A stretch of DNA of 64,000 bases. Source: JAJFJD01 sp965228695. GTDB taxonomy: Bacteria > Pseudomonadota > Alphaproteobacteria > UBA8366. The stretch covers positions 186,001 through 250,000 of the forward strand of contig CBDDIB010000002.1 in NCBI GenBank assembly GCA_965228695.1. The letters run 5' to 3'. This document shows, one piece after another, positions 42,818 to 51,225 of this stretch (the stretch's first letter is position 1; the number at the start of each line of letters is the position of its first letter). Both the position numbers and the translations under genes were made by a program. A model generated the notes under the pieces. That model saw nothing but the letters and a program-made list of their open reading frames with translations. It had not been told where the DNA came from and made no database searches.

Positions 42818-44280
42818 TTTTCCGGTCCTCTGAATACCGATTCATGGCGCGTCGTTACACCCCCTTCGACGATCGGGTGTTCGGACAATACAAAGTCAAA
42901 CGGCACCGTGCCGGACGCCAGTTTGTCGCGCGGGACGCGCACGTAAATACGGTACGTGGTCACGGTATCCGGCGCCGCAGTCAGGTATACGGTGGTCGAC
43001 GGCGTGTTTTGCCCGACGACGGACATCGTTTCGCCCGGCAGCCCGTCGATATCGAGCACATACCCTTGTTCCACCCGTTGCTTGTTGAGAATCTTGATGG
43101 TGAACCCGTTGCGGATGGACCCGTCCGTCAGACGGACGAAAAGCGGGTTCCGGTCCCGCAATACGTTGATATCGACGACCGGCCGCGTCCATAACGACGC
43201 CATGATCACGGCGCCGACGATCAGCAGCAGCACCGCATAGATGATGGTCCGGGAACGGATCAGGCGATACGTCGCGGTTTCTCCGCGGGCGCGCGCCTCC
43301 TGCCGGTTTATCGAATCATAGGTAATGAGATTGGGCGGACGGCCGACCCGCGCCATGACGTCGTTGCACGCATCGATGCAGAGGCCGCAGCCGATACATT
43401 CCAGCTGATTGCCGTCGCGGATGTCGATCCCTGTGGGGCAGACGGCGACGCATTGGTTGCAGGCGACGCAATCGCCGCGCCCTTCCCAATCCGTGCCCTT
43501 CTTGTGCGGGCCGCGCGGCTCGCCGCGCCACGCCTCATAGGTCACGATCAGCGAATCTTCGTCGAACATCGCCGATTGGAACCGCGGCCATGGGCACATA
43601 TAGGTGCAGACCTGTTCGCGGGCGAAACCGGCCAGCAGATAGGTCGTGCCGGCGAACAACCCGATGAAGAACAGGACCGACGGCGCGACCTGAAAATGCA
43701 GAATGTCCTGAACCAGGGTCGGCGCATCGTTGAAATACATGATCCAGGCGCCGCCGGTAAGCACCGAGATGACGATCCAGATCACGTGCTTGACCGTTCG
43801 CTTGGCGATCTTGGGGATCGTCCAGCCCATCTTATCGAGGCGAATGCGGGCGGCGCGATCACCTTCGACCAGACGCTCGACCCACATGAAAAGGTCGGTC
43901 CACACGGTCTGCGGACAGGTAAAACCGCACCAGACGCGGCCGAACAGCGCGGTCGCCAAGAACAACCCGAACGCGCCGATCAAGAGCAACCCGGCGAGAT
44001 AGTAGACCTCCTGCGGCCAAATCTCGATCCACAGGAAATACGCCCGGCGGTGCGGCATATCGATGAGAAAGGCTTGATCCGGTGCGCCCGGCCCCCGATC
44101 CCAGCGCAACCACGGCGCAATATAGTAGATGCCAAGCAGCACGATCAGCGCGGCCCATTTCCAGCGCCGTATTGTTCCGGTGACCTGCTTCGGGAATATC
44201 TTTACCCGCGCCGCATAGAGCGGCAGGTCTTTCTGCTGCTCCCGAACCGATTCAGCGTCTTCGTATTGAACTTCAGACAT
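42814..44280 (-). CDS. ccoG: CcoG/FixG 4Fe-4S polyferredoxin-like protein
   Basis: This protein of about 488 residues has membrane helices at both ends of the cofactor region. It carries a CGFTCPQTVW and CTYMCPWPRF Cys pair and two ferredoxin clusters: CVACNQCVAVCP and CIGCGLCIDACND. FixG/CcoG reduces Cu(II) during cbb3 biogenesis. The C-terminus is the periplasmic FixG Ig-like domain. Start is chosen at 44280; nearby ATGs at 44283 and 44286 are also possible. Confidence 0.95.
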   Translation of the reverse strand: MSEVQYEDAESVREQQKDLPLYAARVKIFPKQVTGTIRRWKWAALIVLLGIYYIAPWLRWDRGPGAPDQAFLIDMPHRRAYFLWIEIWPQEVYYLAGLLLIGAFGLFLATALFGRVWCGFTCPQTVWTDLFMWVERLVEGDRAARIRLDKMGWTIPKIAKRTVKHVIWIVISVLTGGAWIMYFNDAPTLVQDILHFQVAPSVLFFIGLFAGTTYLLAGFAREQVCTYMCPWPRFQSAMFDEDSLIVTYEAWRGEPRGPHKKGTDWEGRGDCVACNQCVAVCPTGIDIRDGNQLECIGCGLCIDACNDVMARVGRPPNLITYDSINRQEARARGETATYRLIRSRTIIYAVLLLIVGAVIMASLWTRPVVDINVLRDRNPLFVRLTDGSIRNGFTIKILNKQRVEQGYVLDIDGLPGETMSVVGQNTPSTTVYLTAAPDTVTTYRIYVRVPRDKLASGTVPFDFVLSEHPIVEGGVTTRHESVFRGPEK

Positions 44281-44313
44281 CATCATCGCTCGCTTGCGCC
44301 GCGGGGACGTCCG

Positions 44314-45186
44314 TTACTGCCCGCCGCCCAACGAATGCACGTAAACGGTCAGCATCTTGATCGTCGACTCGTCGAGACGCCCGCCCCATGCGGGCATGAC
44401 ACCGTGTTGCGGATTGCCGATCTGCGCCGCCAGAGCCTCCGGCGTGCCTTCGTACAACCAAATGTCGTTGGACAGACGCGGCGCGCCGAGTTCCTGATTG
44501 CCCTCGCCCTTGGCGCCATGGCACGCGACACATTGCTCCGCATAAATCGGCGCCCCGCGCGCCACGGCCTTCGGATCTTCCGCTCGGTCGACCAGGCTGA
44601 GGACATATTGTGTCACGTCGGCCACCTGCTTCTTTGTGAGAATTTCGTCGGCGACGAAGCGCGGCATCTCGGACGCGCGCGTATCGTCGTCCTGCGCCCA
44701 GCGCACGCCGTGAAGGAGCGTTGTCTGGATCGCATCGAGCGATCCGCCCCAAAGCCAGTCGTCATCCGCCAGATTCGGAAAGCCGGACCGGCCCGCGCCA
44801 CCCGCCGCATGACAGGGTGCGCAGTTGTCCGCGAACGCCGCCTTTCCGCCGGCCAATGCAAAGTTCAATAATTCCGCGTCTTCGCGGATTTCCGCCGGCG
44901 TCGCCCTGGCGATACGGTCGAAATAGCCGGCTTGCGACTGCCGGTGCGCGGCCAATTCCGCGTCCAACGCCTGACGTTCGGTATAGCCAAGCAACCCCTT
45001 CGTGTATCCGGTTAGCCCGGGAATCGCGGGATACAGCACGAAGTATACGGCCGATATCGCGATCGTCGCGTAGAGGACATACAACCACCAGCGCGGCAGG
45101 GGATTATCCATTTCTTGGATGCCATCCCACTTGTGGCTGCGGATTTCCGTCCCGGTGATGGCGTCTTTTTCCGGTTTCGTCGGCAT
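44314..45186 (-). CDS. ccoP: cbb3-type cytochrome oxidase diheme subunit CcoP
   Basis: This 290-residue subunit has an N-terminal membrane helix and two cytochrome c sites: CAPCH (122-126) and CVACH (219-223). It shows CcoP-type WWLYVLYATIAISAVYF and YPAIPGL near the N-terminus. It transfers electrons from cytochrome c to CcoO/CcoN. It lies 9 bases after ccoQ. Confidence 0.96.
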   Translation of the reverse strand: MPTKPEKDAITGTEIRSHKWDGIQEMDNPLPRWWLYVLYATIAISAVYFVLYPAIPGLTGYTKGLLGYTERQALDAELAAHRQSQAGYFDRIARATPAEIREDAELLNFALAGGKAAFADNCAPCHAAGGAGRSGFPNLADDDWLWGGSLDAIQTTLLHGVRWAQDDDTRASEMPRFVADEILTKKQVADVTQYVLSLVDRAEDPKAVARGAPIYAEQCVACHGAKGEGNQELGAPRLSNDIWLYEGTPEALAAQIGNPQHGVMPAWGGRLDESTIKMLTVYVHSLGGGQ

Positions 45187-45195
45187 CTTTCTCTC

Positions 45196-45366
45196 CTAGG
45201 ACGACGGTCCGTTTTCTTCCTCGTCGCGGAAGGGAATCTTCGCGTGATCGTCCATCCGCTCCTTCTGACGGCGCGACGGCCAAAAAGCCCAGGCGACGAT
45301 TGCGACGAAAAGGATCACGAAAAGCAGCACCCAGATCGGATACAGCATGTCGGCAATGGCTTGCAT
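45196..45366 (-). CDS. ccoQ: cbb3-type cytochrome oxidase subunit CcoQ
   Basis: A 56-residue membrane protein (MQAIADMLYPIWVLLFVILF, then VAIVAWAFWPSRRQKERM) with the one-helix layout and Arg-rich cytoplasmic tail of CcoQ. CcoQ stabilises the complex. It sits between ccoO and ccoP, as usual. A GTG at 45372 is an alternative start. Confidence 0.88.
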   Translation of the reverse strand: MQAIADMLYPIWVLLFVILFVAIVAWAFWPSRRQKERMDDHAKIPFRDEEENGPSS

Positions 45367-45383
45367 ATCCACGATGGCTCTCC

Positions 45384-46109
45384 CTACTGCCGCAGGTCTT
45401 CGGTGCGGTAATTCTTGAAGTCGACCAAGGTTCCAAGCATCTGCATATAGGCGATCAAGGCGTCCATCTCGGTCAGGGTGTTCGGATTGCCGTCGAAGGC
45501 GCCGACGACCGCCTTGGGATACCGTTTCATCAATCCGTCGGTATTGGCGTCGGGATTTGCCTGCGCCCGCAGGTCGGCCAAGGCGTTCTCGACCATCTCG
45601 TCGGTGTACGGAACGCCGACTGCCTGGTTGGCGCGCAGATGGTCGGCGATATCGTCGGTCCGGACCGGCCGGTTCAGCATGAACGCGTAACCCGGCATGA
45701 TCGATTCCGGCACCACGGCCCGCGGATCGACCATATGGGCCACATGCCATTCGTTCGAGTATTTGCCGCCGACCCGCGCCAGATCGGGCCCGGTGCGTTT
45801 CGAGCCCCATTGGAACGGATGGTCATACATGCTCTCGGCCGCGATGCTGTAGTGGCCATAGCGTTCGACCTCATCGCGGAACGGGCGAATCTGCTGCGAA
45901 TGGCAAGTGTAACATCCCTCGCGGATGTAGATGTTCCGCCCGGTCAGCTCCAGCGGCGTATACGGCCGCATGCCTTTCACCTTCTCGATCGTGCTCTCGA
46001 TCGTATAAAGCGGCACGATCTCGACCAGACCGCCGATCGCGACGACGATCAGTGTGAGAACCAGCATCAACCCGACATTCTTCTCGATCTTTTCGTGTTT
46101 GATGAACAT
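45384..46109 (-). CDS. ccoO: cbb3-type cytochrome oxidase monoheme subunit CcoO
   Basis: This 241-residue subunit has an N-terminal membrane anchor (NVGLMLVLTLIVVAIGGLVE) and one heme c site CYTCHSQQIRPF (66-70), followed by DEVERYGHYSIAAES and GPDLARVGGKYSNEWH. It shuttles electrons from CcoP to CcoN. It is 12 bases downstream of ccoN. Confidence 0.96.
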   Translation of the reverse strand: MFIKHEKIEKNVGLMLVLTLIVVAIGGLVEIVPLYTIESTIEKVKGMRPYTPLELTGRNIYIREGCYTCHSQQIRPFRDEVERYGHYSIAAESMYDHPFQWGSKRTGPDLARVGGKYSNEWHVAHMVDPRAVVPESIMPGYAFMLNRPVRTDDIADHLRANQAVGVPYTDEMVENALADLRAQANPDANTDGLMKRYPKAVVGAFDGNPNTLTEMDALIAYMQMLGTLVDFKNYRTEDLRQ

Positions 46110-46121
46110 GGCCGATACCCC

Positions 46122-47615
46122 CTATTCCGCCGGCGCGGGCGTGGCCTGCGGCGCCGCGAACGCCTTTTCGCTCCGCAGGTCACCGCGCACCGTGCGCACG
46201 AGGTTGTAAATCATGACGAAGGATCCAAGCAGGAACAGAATGCCGCCGCCCGCACGGATCACATAGAACGGGTGCATCGCCTCGACGGTCTCGACGAAGG
46301 AGTATTGCAAGAAGCCGAGACTGTCGTATGACCGCCACATCAGCCCTTGGAGAATGCCCGATACCCACATCGCGGTGATGTACAGCACGATGCCGATGGT
46401 CGAGACCCAGAAGTGAAGGGAGACGAGGCGCAGGCTGTAGAGCCGCTCCCGGTTCCACAGCCGAGGCACGAGGAAGTACAGCGCACCGAAGCTGATGAAG
46501 GCGACCCAGCCGAGCGCGCCGGAGTGCACGTGACCGATGGTCCAGTCCGTGTAATGCGACAGCGCGTTTACCTCTTTGACCGACATCAACGGCCCTTCGA
46601 AAGTGGCCATGCCGTAGAAGGCGACCGAAGTGACCAGCATGCGCAGGACAGGGTCGGTGCGCAGCTTATGCCAGGCGCCCGATAGCGTCATGATGCCGTT
46701 GATCATGCCGCCCCAGGACGGCATCCACAGCATGATCGAGAAGGTCATGCCCAGGGTCTGCGCCCAATCGGGCAGCGAGGTGTAGTGCAAATGATGCGGG
46801 CCGGCCCAAATGTATAGGAATATCAGCGACCAGAAATGGACGATCGACAGACGGTAGGAATAGACCGGCCGTTCGGCCTGTTTCGGGATCAGGTAATACA
46901 TCATCCCGAGAAACCCGGCCGTCAGGAAGAACCCGACGGCGTTGTGCCCATACCACCACTGGGTCAGTGCATCCTGGACGCCGGCATAAAGAATGTAGCT
47001 CTTCGCGCCGAAGAACGAGACCGGCACTGCAAGATTGTTCACCACATGCAGCATCGCGATGGTCACGATGAAGGCGAGATAGAACCAGTTGGCGACGTAG
47101 ATATGCGGTTCCCGGCGGCGCATGATCGTGCCGACATAAACCACCAGATAAACCACCCAAACGATCGTGAGCCAGAGGTCGACAAACCATTCCGGCTCGG
47201 CATACTCCTTACTTTGCGTGATGCCGAACACGTAGCCGAGCGCGGCCATGACGATGAAGGCTTGGTAGCCCCAAAACAGAAACCGTGCGACGTCCGGTCC
47301 GCCGAACAGCGTGGCCCGGCATGTTCGCTGCACGACGTAGAGCGACGTCGCGAAAAGCGCATTGCCGCCGAAAGCGAAGATCGCAGCGCTGGTATGGACC
47401 GGCCGCAGCCGGCCGAACGAGGTCCACTCAAGGCCGAGGTTCATGACCGGGAAGGCGAGCTGCAGGGCGATGATGACCCCTACGGCAAAGGCTGCGACAC
47501 CCCAGAACGCCGTTGCGATGACGAAAAGCCGAACGACATCCTCGTTATAAACAACAGCCTCTCGGCCCCTGGAAACGGTTTCCGCCGTTCCGGGCACGCT
47601 GGACACTACCGCCAT
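46122..47615 (-). CDS. ccoN: cbb3-type cytochrome oxidase subunit I CcoN
   Basis: This 497-residue catalytic subunit holds hemes b/b3 and CuB. It has 12 helices, and His-rich helices include WWYGHNAVGFFLTAGFLG, AGPHHLHYTSLPDWAQTLG and IGHVHSGALGWVAFISFG. It reduces O2 at micro-oxic tensions with proton pumping. First gene of ccoNOQP-ccoGHIS. A perfect FNR/FixK box lies 92 bases upstream. Confidence 0.97.
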   Translation of the reverse strand: MAVVSSVPGTAETVSRGREAVVYNEDVVRLFVIATAFWGVAAFAVGVIIALQLAFPVMNLGLEWTSFGRLRPVHTSAAIFAFGGNALFATSLYVVQRTCRATLFGGPDVARFLFWGYQAFIVMAALGYVFGITQSKEYAEPEWFVDLWLTIVWVVYLVVYVGTIMRRREPHIYVANWFYLAFIVTIAMLHVVNNLAVPVSFFGAKSYILYAGVQDALTQWWYGHNAVGFFLTAGFLGMMYYLIPKQAERPVYSYRLSIVHFWSLIFLYIWAGPHHLHYTSLPDWAQTLGMTFSIMLWMPSWGGMINGIMTLSGAWHKLRTDPVLRMLVTSVAFYGMATFEGPLMSVKEVNALSHYTDWTIGHVHSGALGWVAFISFGALYFLVPRLWNRERLYSLRLVSLHFWVSTIGIVLYITAMWVSGILQGLMWRSYDSLGFLQYSFVETVEAMHPFYVIRAGGGILFLLGSFVMIYNLVRTVRGDLRSEKAFAAPQATPAPAE

Positions 47616-47819
47616 GCCTCAATCTCCCTATCCCTAACACGCCAGACGGGGCGGTTAGCGCCCGCCGTCGTCCGGTGTAACCTCGTCGACTTTTGTGCGG
47701 CGCACATTGATTTCGATCAATGAAGGGCAAGAATGGTGCGGGCATGTTCATGGAGGAGACGTTGCCGGTGAAAACGCGGGTGCGACCACATAGCCGGAAC
47801 AGCCGAAAAGGACACTTCC
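47616..47819. other. Divergent promoter region between ccoN and a small membrane gene
   Basis: About 200 bases carry a single, centrally placed FNR-type box (47707-47720) and no other obvious gene. Its spacing to both starts, about 92 and 100 bases, fits activation of both divergent transcripts. Confidence 0.6.
47707..47720. promoter_or_regulatory. FNR/FixK/FnrN-type binding site
   Basis: TTGATTTCGATCAA is a perfect TTGAT-N4-ATCAA palindrome, the classic FNR/FixK/Anr consensus. In alphaproteobacteria such boxes activate ccoNOQP under low oxygen. It lies between ccoN and the divergent small membrane gene. Confidence 0.92.
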
Positions 47820-48002
47820 ATGCATGATGGAGCAGCGTGGGGATTGGGCGTTGCAATGGCGGTATTGGCATTGCTCGGCCTCATCATTGCGGGCAACGCG
47901 ACGGACACCGCGATGTATTACGCGGGCCTGGGCCTGTGCGTGTTCGGGATCTTGTTTAACTACGGTATGGTCGCGCGCCATGCCGGCAAGAGAGATGGCT
48001 AA
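47820..48002 (+). CDS. 60-residue two-helix membrane protein, unknown function
   Basis: MHDGAAWGLGVAMAVLALLG opens a small protein with two hydrophobic helices and a short basic tail (VARHAGKRDG). A good AAAAGGA ribosome-binding site precedes the ATG. Placement opposite ccoN and behind the shared FNR box implies expression with cbb3 oxidase under low oxygen. I do not recognise a named family. Confidence 0.7.
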   Translation: MHDGAAWGLGVAMAVLALLGLIIAGNATDTAMYYAGLGLCVFGILFNYGMVARHAGKRDG

Positions 48003-48019
48003 CCACCGGACTGCTCGCC

Positions 48020-48814
48020 TTATGCCTCGTCAAGGCTCCCGATCAGGCCGAACGCGCCGCGCTTGCGGATATTGCGGCGCATCAGTTCGACATCGATGAC
48101 CTGATCGTCATCCACATCCAAGTTGGCCGCGTTCCCCAGCGTCGAGACATACCAGGCCTGTGTACCGCCGTCCTTGGCCTGGAAAATCAAATCCTTGATA
48201 TCGAATTGAGCCGCAATGTTGAGGATTAGATCCTCTTTTCGCGCGTCGACGCCTTCGCTGACCCCTTCGCCCTGGATCAACACCTTCCACGCGCCGGCCT
48301 CGAAGTAAGCCTCCATCTGACGGAATACGTAACCCTGACTGCGGGTCCAATCGTCATGGCCCTTTTGCCCCGCCTCGGCGACCACCTGAAGCCCCTCGTC
48401 CCGCGCCATCCGGATCAAGGCGCATTTATCGTCCAGCGACATCGCCACCTGGGCGCTCGAAACCTCCACCGCGTCACCGCCGAGCCGCTTGATCTCGCGA
48501 TAGAAATCCCGTGACACGCCTTGCAGGAAAGCCGCTTCGGTAACGTCGCCGGCAAAGAACATGCGGACATCGTTGTCGCGATAGAGCGCGATTTTGCGGC
48601 TGAGAAAATCCTCGGTTTGAAGCCGGTACGCACCGATCGCGATCTTTGCGTAGTCCACATAAGCGCCCGCGGAGTCCAACAGATCGCCGACCCGATTCAG
48701 GCCGACACCGCGATCGGCCACGATGGTGAGCCCGGCATCGCGCGGTTTGGGCGGCCGCGGCGCCACCTTGACCGTCGAAAACGCCATACCGGTCAGCCCT
48801 GCATCCTCCGCCAT
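48020..48814 (-). CDS. phosphosulfolactate synthase (ComA) family protein
   Basis: This TIM-barrel protein of about 264 residues resembles ComA: GLNRVGDLLDSAGAYVDYAK, KIALYRDNDVRMFFAGD, and VVAEAGQKG. ComA adds sulfite to PEP in the archaeal coenzyme M pathway. In this bacterium no comB, comC or other coenzyme M genes are visible, so the product is uncertain; other family members act elsewhere in sulfonate metabolism. The start at 48814 has AGGAG 6 bases upstream; ATG 48817 is also possible. Confidence 0.75.
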   Translation of the reverse strand: MAEDAGLTGMAFSTVKVAPRPPKPRDAGLTIVADRGVGLNRVGDLLDSAGAYVDYAKIAIGAYRLQTEDFLSRKIALYRDNDVRMFFAGDVTEAAFLQGVSRDFYREIKRLGGDAVEVSSAQVAMSLDDKCALIRMARDEGLQVVAEAGQKGHDDWTRSQGYVFRQMEAYFEAGAWKVLIQGEGVSEGVDARKEDLILNIAAQFDIKDLIFQAKDGGTQAWYVSTLGNAANLDVDDDQVIDVELMRRNIRKRGAFGLIGSLDEA

Positions 48815-48887
48815 CATTTGCTCCTTTTTCTTTCTCTTCTCCGTGATTCTCGATTCTGCCCATGCACGACCCAAGGGAGCACGGCGT

Positions 48888-49940
48888 TCACATTTGCGCG
48901 ACATTTTCGGGACTTGCAGCGACTTCACCCTGCTCGACCCGCTTCACCGCCTCGACCAACGCCTTGCTGACCGGCGTGGGGATGCCCGTCTCGTCGCCCT
49001 TTGCGGCGATAAAGCCGTTGATCAGATCGATCTCGGTCCGCCGCCCTTTCCGCATGTCCTGTCCCATCGACGGCCGCTGATCGTCGCTGCGTTCCGCGAT
49101 TTCCGCCTCCATGAATCGATCGACATCGGCGCGCGCGCCGGCGTCGCCATCGGCGGCCGCAACAAACCGATCCGGCGCAATCCCGATAATATCCTCGATG
49201 CGATAGCCGAGCGCCCAGCCGACACGGATCGACTCGGCACCGAGCCGGATCGAGATATCCCGCGTCATCGGATCGCCGTCGCGCTCCTTGCCGCTCATGC
49301 CCGTCGCGGCGGATAGGCCGTTCCGCATGGCGTTGATCGTCAACTTGGTCCAGCGTTCGCCCCACAGATTGCTCGTCACCATGGCGCTGTCCGCATGGCG
49401 CATCAGCCGCGCGACTTCCTCCACACGCGGCGTGATACGGCCATGCAATTCCCCGACGCGGAACACGATATGGTTCTCCCCGCCGAGCGGCACGTTCCGT
49501 TGGACATGTCCCGGCCCGATCAGTTCGGCCGCGATCGTGCTGGCGATGCAGCCGACAGTGCGGTCTTCGCCGGCGACGCGCGCCACCGTTTCCTCGTTGA
49601 TGCAGTTCTGCAGGGACACGACGAAACCATCGGGCGCGAGATACTGTTTGATCAGCGCGGTCGCCCATTCGGTGTCATAGGATTTTACCGAGATGAAGGC
49701 GATATCGATCGGATCGGCCTTCGACAGTGCTTGCACGTCGCTCAGATGGATCGCCTTGACGGGGACCGTACAGCATTCCTGCGTCGTAACCCCGTCCAAC
49801 CGGATGCCATGCTCGTTCATCCGGTTCACGTGATCCGGCCAGGGATCGATCAGGGTGACGTCTTCGCCGCCGCGCGCCATGTGGCCGCCCGCGTAGCCGC
49901 CAATCGCACCGGCCCCAACCACGACGATCCGCTTGCCCAT
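48888..49940 (-). CDS. 2-dehydropantoate 2-reductase (ketopantoate reductase) family protein
   Basis: This 350-residue protein starts with a Rossmann GAGAIGGYAGGHMARGG and has the family middle (SLQNCINEETVARVAG-type) with NLWGERWTKLTINAMRNG, followed by the helical C-terminal domain. Ketopantoate reductases serve pantothenate synthesis, but paralogues (PanE/ApbA) act on other 2-oxoacids. It is somewhat long for PanE. A partner role with the downstream ComA-like gene is possible only by location. Confidence 0.85.
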   Translation of the reverse strand: MGKRIVVVGAGAIGGYAGGHMARGGEDVTLIDPWPDHVNRMNEHGIRLDGVTTQECCTVPVKAIHLSDVQALSKADPIDIAFISVKSYDTEWATALIKQYLAPDGFVVSLQNCINEETVARVAGEDRTVGCIASTIAAELIGPGHVQRNVPLGGENHIVFRVGELHGRITPRVEEVARLMRHADSAMVTSNLWGERWTKLTINAMRNGLSAATGMSGKERDGDPMTRDISIRLGAESIRVGWALGYRIEDIIGIAPDRFVAAADGDAGARADVDRFMEAEIAERSDDQRPSMGQDMRKGRRTEIDLINGFIAAKGDETGIPTPVSKALVEAVKRVEQGEVAASPENVAQM

Positions 49941-50061
49941 GGCAATTCCTTCTTGCTTTGATATGGCGATTTCTCTGCCGAAACGGCGCGCCTTTACCCT
50001 TCATGGGTGCCCGATTTTTCGAAATTCCGCAAGTTGACGCCGGGGCGTCCGGGATGCCCGG

Positions 50062-51021
50062 TCAGGCGACGCCCAAATACTGCCAAGCGACGTAACTGCC
50101 GTAGCAAATCAGGAAAACGCCACCGGCCGCCCGGTTCATCACACTGAATCGGCGCACCCAGAAAGCGAGAATGGCGGTAATCCCCAGCAGGAACCAGAGG
50201 TCGAAAGCGACCATCTGCGGCGGGATCGGCACCGGCGTCACCGTCGCGACGATCCCCATAATTCCGAGGATATTGTATATGTTCGCGCCGAAGACGGTGC
50301 CGAGGGCCACGTCGGAATGCCGCCGCCATGCGGCGATAACCGCCGTGGCCAATTCGGGCAGCGAGGTGCCCAGCGCGACCACGGTCAGTCCCACGACTTC
50401 TTCGGGCACGCCCGCGTCGCGCGCGAGGGCGACCGCCCCCGTCACCAGGAACTCCGCCCCGAAGATCACGCCGAGCAGCCCGACACCGAACGTCAGCGCG
50501 GATTTCGCCACGGAGGTCGGCGCCTTTTCCGCGATTTCCTCGGCTTCTTCCGCAAAAGCGCTCTTCGCCGCCGACTGACGGCGTTCCTTCCGGAAATTGT
50601 AGACCGTCAGCGAAACCAGCAGCAGCACCATCAACACACCCTGCCAGCGCGCGATTTGGCCATCCCAGGCAAACAGCAGCAGCAACGCCGTCGCGAGGGT
50701 CAGGATGATCCCGGTCGTATTCAGCGACGCGCCGCGCTCGAGCGAGATCGGCCAGATCAGGCAGGAGCAGCCCAGGATAAGCAGAAAGTTACAGATGTTG
50801 CTGCCGATAACGTTACCCACGGCAATGCCGGGCGACCCCTTGAAGGCGGCGTCGAGGCTGACGAACAGCTCCGGCGTGGTGGTGCCGTAGGCGACGACCG
50901 TCGCCCCGATCATCATCGGCGACACGCCGAACCGCTGCGCGAACCCGACGGCGCCACGCACCAGCGCGTCGCCGCCCACGAAAAGAAGGGCAAATCCGAT
51001 TGGAATCAGCAGATAGATCAT
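50062..51021 (-). CDS. calcium/sodium antiporter family (CaCA) protein
   Basis: This 319-residue membrane protein has the two CaCA alpha-repeats: VAYGTTTPELFVSLDAA in the first half and VALGTSLPELATAVIAA in the second, with ten hydrophobic helices and a central acidic cytoplasmic loop (EEAEEIAEKAPTS). It resembles YrbG/CaxA-like exchangers moving Ca2+ or K+ against Na+. No partner gene is evident. Confidence 0.93.
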   Translation of the reverse strand: MIYLLIPIGFALLFVGGDALVRGAVGFAQRFGVSPMMIGATVVAYGTTTPELFVSLDAAFKGSPGIAVGNVIGSNICNFLLILGCSCLIWPISLERGASLNTTGIILTLATALLLLFAWDGQIARWQGVLMVLLLVSLTVYNFRKERRQSAAKSAFAEEAEEIAEKAPTSVAKSALTFGVGLLGVIFGAEFLVTGAVALARDAGVPEEVVGLTVVALGTSLPELATAVIAAWRRHSDVALGTVFGANIYNILGIMGIVATVTPVPIPPQMVAFDLWFLLGITAILAFWVRRFSVMNRAAGGVFLICYGSYVAWQYLGVA

Positions 51022-51225
51022 GCGCCGGCCAACTTATCCCCGTCGCCATCAGTCCTATCTGACGGCGCAGCACATGCAACTTTCCGCATAAAACGTCCCC
51101 GGCCCTTATCGGCGGTTTTCGAATGGACCGCCTTCATACAGTATAAATGAACGCGAGTGGACCCGCCTTGCAATGGACGCACTTTCCACCTGCCGTTTCT
51201 CCCGCAGCCCAAATAGGAATATCGA

